Of a stretch of 64,000 nt of DNA, positions 58,848-64,000 are shown piece by piece. The notes under the pieces are model-generated. The model ran no database searches and had not been told where the DNA came from. It worked only from the letters and a program-made list of their open reading frames with translations. A program made the position numbers and the translations under genes. The DNA is from Polynucleobacter sp. MWH-UH24A. GTDB lineage: Bacteria; Pseudomonadota; Gammaproteobacteria; Burkholderiales; Burkholderiaceae. The stretch spans positions 1,302,001 to 1,366,000 of the forward strand of contig NZ_CP061292.1 of NCBI RefSeq assembly GCF_018687475.1, in the 5' to 3' direction. The number at the start of each line of letters is the position of its first letter. Position 1 is the stretch's first letter.

Positions 58848-60326
58848 TCATACTTTCTCCGATATCGGGTTAGGTACCTTCTCTTGCACAATCTCTGGAC
58901 AGGAAAGACGAACGCGCTCTGCGGTTACGCGCGCCTCTCCAAAGGATTCGGTATCGCGCTCGACGCGATCACGCAATTGCTTAGCAGCCGAGATTTGTAC
59001 CAGTACAGGTTGCTTCTGAACATAATTGGCGACCATGGTTTGGGCATCGCTATCCCACAAGAAAGCATTGGCCGCTTGACCGCGTGCTAGGGTGGAGTCG
59101 ACTTTATCCATCTCCGTACCCAAGGGCAAGATATGGAATAAAGCATCAAAGAGTCCATTACAAAACTCTTGGATTAAATAGGTTGCGCCGGCGTATCCCA
59201 TAAATGGAGTACCGGTATGGCGTCGAATGATTGCCCCAGGAAACGATGCGGGGATATACATTCCCTTGCCACCCGCTTCAGCTAAATACATGCGTTCGTT
59301 GTAGCTTCCGAAAAGTACTAAGGGTGCTTTCTCTTTGACTAATTGACGAATCGCTTCACTATCGGTTTTCTGACCAGGCTTGCGAGAAATAGCGAAGCTG
59401 CACGGCAATCCCATCTCTTCGCTTAAGAAATGCGAGACTCCACGCGTGTAGGTCTCGTTTGCAATGATCGCAAAGTTTGCTGTACCAAAAAAGTCTTGGG
59501 TCACCGAGCGCCATAGATCCCAAATCGGTTTAATCGTGGTGTGCTTCTCGCGCTCAATAAATGGTTCTGGATCAAGATCCAATAACTCACCCAATTTACG
59601 CAAGAACTTAGTCGTGCTATGCAGACCAATGGGCGCCTGTAAATAAGGGCGATCTAGGGCTTCGCAGAGCATGCGACCAAACTCGCGATACATGCAAATG
59701 TTGACATCGGCTTCGACCAAGCGGGATACATCGGCTAAGTGGCTACCGAGTGGAAACACCATATTGATCTCGGCACCTATTCCTTGAACTAGGCGGCGGA
59801 TCTCTGCCAAATCGCTTGGCATATTAAACGTGCCATATGCAGGGCCAATAATATTGACGCGGGGCTTCTCCCCTTCTTTACGGGGTTTACGTGCCGGCAC
59901 ATTCTTAATGCCATACTCCGACCATAACCAATACATGGCGCGGTTAGCGCACTGCCATTGGTCTTCATCAATCGTGCGCGGTAAGAAGCGAGCAATCGCA
60001 GTCCCTTCTGGAGTAACTCCGCCGCCAATCATCTCAGCAATTGATCCGGTCACAACCACCGCTGGCAAATCAGGATCCAATGTAGCGTGCGCGCGTTTCA
60101 TCGAACCTTCGGTGCCCTCACGACCTAATTGCTCTTCAGCCAATCCAGTAACCACGATCGGTAACTCATGCGGTGGCAGAGCATCGGTGTAATGCAACAC
60201 CGAGGTAACGGGTAAATTCTCACAGCCCACCGGACCATCGATCACCACTTGCAATCCTTTGATGGCCGTAAATACATATACGGCTCCCCAATAGCCGCCA
60301 GCACGATCGTGATCAATGACGTACAT
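58848..60326 (-). CDS. bchZ: Chlorophyllide a reductase subunit BchZ
   Basis: 492 residues, NifK-like subunit of chlorophyllide oxidoreductase that reduces ring B. N-terminal [40 protein letters not shown] (cluster Cys), [20 protein letters not shown] and [20 protein letters not shown]. Its ATG shares one base with the bchY stop (TGATG). Confidence 0.96.
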   Translation of the reverse strand: MYVIDHDRAGGYWGAVYVFTAIKGLQVVIDGPVGCENLPVTSVLHYTDALPPHELPIVVTGLAEEQLGREGTEGSMKRAHATLDPDLPAVVVTGSIAEMIGGGVTPEGTAIARFLPRTIDEDQWQCANRAMYWLWSEYGIKNVPARKPRKEGEKPRVNIIGPAYGTFNMPSDLAEIRRLVQGIGAEINMVFPLGSHLADVSRLVEADVNICMYREFGRMLCEALDRPYLQAPIGLHSTTKFLRKLGELLDLDPEPFIEREKHTTIKPIWDLWRSVTQDFFGTANFAIIANETYTRGVSHFLSEEMGLPCSFAISRKPGQKTDSEAIRQLVKEKAPLVLFGSYNERMYLAEAGGKGMYIPASFPGAIIRRHTGTPFMGYAGATYLIQEFCNGLFDALFHILPLGTEMDKVDSTLARGQAANAFLWDSDAQTMVANYVQKQPVLVQISAAKQLRDRVERDTESFGEARVTAERVRLSCPEIVQEKVPNPISEKV

Positions 60327-61861
60327 CAGATCATCTCCTCGGCTTTGCGTTTCTTAATCGCTTTTTCCAACTTGCGACGGGTCTCGGCTTTGAACTCAGG
60401 ACGATCTTTAGGCACCGCTTCCCAAACGCCCGCATTGTGATTCGCACCCACTTCACCAAAGAAGGCTTTCATCTCATCAAAGCGTGCTTGATTTCCAATG
60501 GCTGCATTAATCACCTGCGCGAGCGATCCTGCTCCAGCCGGACCCATCAAAGGACGTGCTGAAATTAAATTAGTGAAATAGAGACTGGGAATCGATGCTT
60601 GCTTCGCAGCTTGTACCACTGGCGTTGTGCCGATCGCCAAATCGGGTTGGTACTCGGCCATCGCTGCCAAGTCCTGTTCGAGTGATGCACGAAACTGCAC
60701 TTGGACACCCTTCGCTTCCAACCACTCCCGATCGGCATCGCTCCAGGTGGTGCGCGGACATGCAGATCCAACATAACGAACATCTGCACCGCTCTCAATC
60801 AGTAAGCGCGCTACTAAAAGTTCGGACCCCTCGTAACCGCTTAAGGTAATGCGACCTTTAATCGGGGTTGCGCCAAGAACGGCTTTAATTGCTGGCAAGA
60901 TTTTATGTTTGGCCGCATTGATTCGGTCTTGCGGAGTATTGGTTGCTTTGCCAATGGCTTCTAACCATGCGGCGGTACCTTCATATCCAACGGGGGCAGA
61001 TCCAACAATCGGGCGACCTGCGGCTTCAAACTCCCGAATACTCGCTGTGTAAAACGGATGAATCGCTGCCACTGCTTTGCAATCGAGCGCTTGATATAGC
61101 TCGCGCCATTCACGAGTTGGTACTGTGGCGCCTACCGCAAGATCCATCGGCTCCAACATCGCACCAATCACTGCAGGATCGGCTGGGAACATCTCACCCA
61201 AAAGTGTGATGGTGGGCTTAGTTTGCACACCAGTCCGCGGTGCTTGTACGGGACCCGCCATGATTTCGTGGCGAGCGTATTGCAACATGGCCCCGGCTAA
61301 TACATCTTTAGCCTCAGCATGGGTTGGTACACCAAATCCAGGTACATCGATACCGATAATGCGTACGCCATTAATTTCTTTTGGAAGTAATTGCAGTGGC
61401 ACACCACTGGCAGTCGGCACGCATAAATTAATGATGACAATCGCATCGTACTTATTGGGGTCGGCTTGTTCATGCACCGAGTCCCGAATATCTTCAAATA
61501 ATTTTCCAGTAACCAAGGTCTCGGAATTAAATGGCACATAACCCACGCTGCGTCGTGCACCATAAAAATGCGATGTGAACGTAAGACCGTATACGCAGCA
61601 GGCAGAGCCTGACAAAATCGTAGCGGTGCGGCGCATGCGCAAACCAACACGCAATGAACCAAAGGCTGGGCACATACTCTGTGGTTGATCGTGCGGACCC
61701 TTGGGATAGTCTTGCGCGTAGCGTTGCAACACCTCCCCCTTGCCCGATGATTTCGCCGCATCCATCATTTGCTTTTCGCCCGCATGGCATCCCAATCCAT
61801 CGCCTTTGGACGGATCGTTGACCAACTGCTCAGGCACGATCGGAATGATGGGCTTACTCAT
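60326..61861 (-). CDS. bchY: Chlorophyllide a reductase subunit BchY
   Basis: NifD-like partner of BchZ, about 511 residues. Cys ligands are in [40 protein letters not shown] and [20 protein letters not shown]. The start at ATG 61861 ([12 protein letters not shown]) leaves 4 bp after the bchX stop; an earlier in-frame start at 61891 lies inside bchX. Confidence 0.96.
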   Translation of the reverse strand: MSKPIIPIVPEQLVNDPSKGDGLGCHAGEKQMMDAAKSSGKGEVLQRYAQDYPKGPHDQPQSMCPAFGSLRVGLRMRRTATILSGSACCVYGLTFTSHFYGARRSVGYVPFNSETLVTGKLFEDIRDSVHEQADPNKYDAIVIINLCVPTASGVPLQLLPKEINGVRIIGIDVPGFGVPTHAEAKDVLAGAMLQYARHEIMAGPVQAPRTGVQTKPTITLLGEMFPADPAVIGAMLEPMDLAVGATVPTREWRELYQALDCKAVAAIHPFYTASIREFEAAGRPIVGSAPVGYEGTAAWLEAIGKATNTPQDRINAAKHKILPAIKAVLGATPIKGRITLSGYEGSELLVARLLIESGADVRYVGSACPRTTWSDADREWLEAKGVQVQFRASLEQDLAAMAEYQPDLAIGTTPVVQAAKQASIPSLYFTNLISARPLMGPAGAGSLAQVINAAIGNQARFDEMKAFFGEVGANHNAGVWEAVPKDRPEFKAETRRKLEKAIKKRKAEEMI

Positions 61862-61865
61862 GAAC

Positions 61866-62888
61866 TTAAACCTTGTCGTACACCACTTCAAGGGTTTTCT
61901 TCACAACTGCGTCTTTACCCATCATGTCAACATCGGTAGCAGGCTCAAGAACGTAGTCGCGACCGGTAATGTCTGATGAGAAGAGTCCTAAGAGATCATC
62001 TTGGCTCAGTGGCTTTGGTCGCACCGGTGGTGCGCTCGCGACATTGGTCGCCAACTCTTCAAAGAGTGGGCCCCATTGCGTGCCTGGACGACCGATGATT
62101 TCATAGCTAGCACTTTTGCGACGAATATCTTCGTGTGCAGGAATCGCAGCCAAGACTGGAATACCAACTTTTTCTGCAAAGGCTTGGGCTTCGCCGGTGC
62201 TGTCATCTTTATTGATGACCATCCCTGCGACACCGACATTACCGCCCAACTTACGGAAATATTCCACTGCGGAGCAAACATTGTTCGCTACATAGAGGGA
62301 TTGCAAATCATTGCTACCCACCACAATCACTTTTTGGCACATGTCACGGGCAATGGGCAAACCAAAACCACCACACACCACATCGCCTAAGAAATCCAAC
62401 AAGACGTAATCAAAACCCCAATCATGAAAACCCAACTTCTCCAGGGTCTCAAAGCCGTGGATGATGCCGCGCCCACCGCAACCGCGTCCTACTTCGGGGC
62501 CACCAAGCTCCATCGCAAATACGCCATCGCGTTTGAAACAGACATCACCAATCGAAACCGCATCCCCCGATAATTTTTTCTTCGAGGAGGTTTCAATAAT
62601 CGTCGGGCATGCTTTTCCACCAAATAATAAGGAGGTGGTATCGCTCTTTGGATCGCAACCAATCAACAATACCTTCTTACCTTGTTGCGCCATCATGTAT
62701 GAAAGATTAGCGAGGGTAAAACTTTTCCCAATTCCGCCCTTGCCATAAATGGCGATGATTTGGGTTTCTTTGGTGACGGGTCCTTTGTGGACTGGATCCG
62801 GTTCCATGTCAGCCTCTTTTTTGAGATTGACAAATTGCACCGTTGCTTCGGCTGGCACACCTTCTAATTTTGCGGTTGCTGGACTCAT
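61866..62888 (-). CDS. bchX: Chlorophyllide a reductase iron protein BchX
   Basis: NifH-like ATPase, about 340 residues. P-loop [20 protein letters not shown], cluster Cys in GPEVGRGCGGRGI and [20 protein letters not shown] 62888 overlaps the bchC stop by 4 bp (ATGA); an in-frame ATG at 62903 is less likely. It reduces BchYZ. Confidence 0.95.
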   Translation of the reverse strand: MSPATAKLEGVPAEATVQFVNLKKEADMEPDPVHKGPVTKETQIIAIYGKGGIGKSFTLANLSYMMAQQGKKVLLIGCDPKSDTTSLLFGGKACPTIIETSSKKKLSGDAVSIGDVCFKRDGVFAMELGGPEVGRGCGGRGIIHGFETLEKLGFHDWGFDYVLLDFLGDVVCGGFGLPIARDMCQKVIVVGSNDLQSLYVANNVCSAVEYFRKLGGNVGVAGMVINKDDSTGEAQAFAEKVGIPVLAAIPAHEDIRRKSASYEIIGRPGTQWGPLFEELATNVASAPPVRPKPLSQDDLLGLFSSDITGRDYVLEPATDVDMMGKDAVVKKTLEVVYDKV

Positions 62889-63835
62889 TGCAAGGTTCTC
62901 CAATCAAGGACCATCTTTAAACAATCTTTATCGCTAAACGCTTGGCGATAGGCTTTATCCGCATGTGCTGGTGAGGCATGATGCGTAATCAATCCATCTA
63001 ACGAGAGTCGTCCCGACTCAGCTAAATGTTTCACCGCTAATAAATCTTTAGGCTGCCACTGCGCTGCCACCCGAATGCGAGCCTCGCGCATAAATGCCTG
63101 AGGGAATGAGAAGGTCATTGGGGCGTCATAAAAGCCCGCCAGAACGATTTCACCGCCGGGCGCTAAACACGAAATCAAGGTATCGAGTAGCGCTGCGTCA
63201 CCACTCACATCGACAATCGTTTTGTAATAGCGCTTTTGATCTGCTTTTGGGTCAATCACTTCGTATCCAATCGCACCTTTGCGACGATCGGTATCGGTTT
63301 CCCAAACCACTGGTGATTTGCCAGCAAGCACCGCAATGCGCGCAATGAGACGACCTAACACACCGTGACCAATAATCAAATCAGGCTGTTGACTCCCTTC
63401 AGCGGATGTGACGTGATGCGCTGTCGCTGCTAAGGCAAACAAAACGGCTTCTGCGCCTAACTTGTTGTCCACGCCAATCACTCGACTTGCTGGCACAACT
63501 ACGCGTGATGCAGCGCCACCAAAGAGGCCTTTCACATCACCGAAGCACCGCGCCCCAGGGACAAATACACGCTGACCGGGCTGATACCCAGACCGAATTC
63601 CTGCTTGATAAATTTTGCCGACCGACTCATAGCCCGGTACCAGCGGATAACCCATGCCCGGGAAGTGAGGCATGCGCCCACTCCAGAGAAGTTTTTCGGT
63701 GCCCGTACTGATACCGCTCCATTCAATATCAACCACCACATCGGTTTCGGTAACGGGTGATAACTTCAACTCACTCAAGACAACGCTCTCGGGCTTCTCG
63801 AGCACGATGGCCTTTGCTTGATAGATTGTGTTCAT
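62885..63835 (-). CDS. bchC: Bacteriochlorophyllide a dehydrogenase BchC
   Basis: 316 residues, medium-chain dehydrogenase that oxidises the 3-hydroxyethyl to the 3-acetyl group. Landmarks are WSGISTGTEKLLWSGRMPHF, PGMGYPLVPGYESVGKI, VFVPGARCFGDVKGLFGGAA and LIIGHGVLGRLIARIAVLAG. First gene of the bchCXYZ-puf superoperon, with two PpsR boxes directly upstream. Confidence 0.95.
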   Translation of the reverse strand: MNTIYQAKAIVLEKPESVVLSELKLSPVTETDVVVDIEWSGISTGTEKLLWSGRMPHFPGMGYPLVPGYESVGKIYQAGIRSGYQPGQRVFVPGARCFGDVKGLFGGAASRVVVPASRVIGVDNKLGAEAVLFALAATAHHVTSAEGSQQPDLIIGHGVLGRLIARIAVLAGKSPVVWETDTDRRKGAIGYEVIDPKADQKRYYKTIVDVSGDAALLDTLISCLAPGGEIVLAGFYDAPMTFSFPQAFMREARIRVAAQWQPKDLLAVKHLAESGRLSLDGLITHHASPAHADKAYRQAFSDKDCLKMVLDWRTLQ

Positions 63836-63837
63836 AG

Positions 63838-63855
63838 TGTCATTTCTTATTTACA
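63838..63855. promoter_or_regulatory. PpsR/CrtJ operator 1 upstream of bchC
   Basis: TGTCATTTCTTATTTACA fits TGT-N12-ACA; 2 bp before the bchC start codon. 9 bp separate it from operator 2, close to the spacing known for cooperative CrtJ binding at Rhodobacter bchC. Confidence 0.7.
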
Positions 63856-63864
63856 TATATTATG

Positions 63865-63882
63865 TGTAAATATTTATTTACA
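63865..63882. promoter_or_regulatory. PpsR/CrtJ operator 2 upstream of bchC
   Basis: TGTAAATATTTATTTACA fits TGT-N12-ACA with extended symmetry (TGTAAAT/ATTTACA). On the minus strand a CATAAT -10-like element lies right after it, so binding would cover the promoter. Confidence 0.8.
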
Positions 63883-64000
63883 TTACTTATTCTTCACCAC
63901 TTTGGGGATAATTTATCTAGGGGTTTTTACTGATGACCCCCAGTATTTACAAGGCTTTTTGGGTGAAAAATAGCTTTTAGACTCTAAGCTACTGAAATCA
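63883..64000. other. Right-edge intergenic sequence without a gene
   Basis: AT-rich, with a small GGGGT/ACCCC inverted repeat at 63920-63940 (11-base loop). No start codon with a convincing open frame is seen before the edge; it may hold the promoter of a divergent gene beyond the window. Confidence 0.4.

Overview
The window is chromosomal DNA of a betaproteobacterium of the order Burkholderiales. The order scpB-rluB-rimP-nusA-infB-rbfA-truB-typA, a Bug-type tricarboxylate-binding protein and a complete betaproteobacterial photosynthesis gene cluster point that way. A freshwater Polynucleobacter-like aerobic anoxygenic phototroph is my best guess; genus is inference, because no 16S gene is present.

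Positions 1-14800 are mostly housekeeping. They hold two small exported proteins, tRNA-His, dusA, a VapC/Phd-type toxin-antitoxin pair, the minus-strand translation and transcription operon rimP-nusA-infB-rbfA-truB-typA, then rluB, scpB, a patatin-like lipoprotein and an NlpC/P60-fold protein that has lost its catalytic cysteine. Positions 14887-20520 are a yejABEF peptide ABC importer. Next come fabI, chrA, and a four-gene set (double-hotdog hydratase, MmgE/PrpD protein, CitE-like lyase, Bug binding protein) that looks like C5-dicarboxyl-CoA (itaconate/citramalate type) catabolism. Positions 26968-30604 hold a membrane protein, a sialidase-like protein and an ArnT-like glycosyltransferase. 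Positions 30824-32452 encode a flavocytochrome c sulfide dehydrogenase (fccAB).

From 32501 to the right edge is the photosynthesis gene cluster, in three blocks. Block 1 (minus strand) is bchF-N-B-L-M, lhaA, puhA-B-C, acsF, puhE, bchG, a pucC-family gene, bchP and tspO, most of them joined by ATGA overlaps. Block 2 (plus strand) is ppaA/aerR, ppsR, crtA, crtD, crtC. Block 3 (minus strand) is bchC-X-Y-Z, pufB, an unrecognised small membrane protein, pufA-L-M-C, then crtI-crtB. Together these encode type II reaction centres with a tetraheme cytochrome, one LH1 antenna, most of bacteriochlorophyll a synthesis after the Mg-protoporphyrin stage, and the spheroidene/spheroidenone carotenoid branch. 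The genes bchH, bchD, bchI, crtE, crtF and bchE are not in the window; the cluster probably continues past the right edge. PpsR-type palindromes (TGT-N12-ACA) sit upstream of bchC (two, 9 bp apart) and between bchF and ppaA (one), matching the repressor encoded here.

Most worth a second look: the extra membrane protein gene between pufB and pufA, the long stem-loop between pufA and pufL, the paired PpsR boxes, the sulfide dehydrogenase beside the phototrophy genes, the Cys-to-Ala NlpC/P60 protein, and chrA and crtC, whose conserved coding begins upstream of any ordinary start codon.
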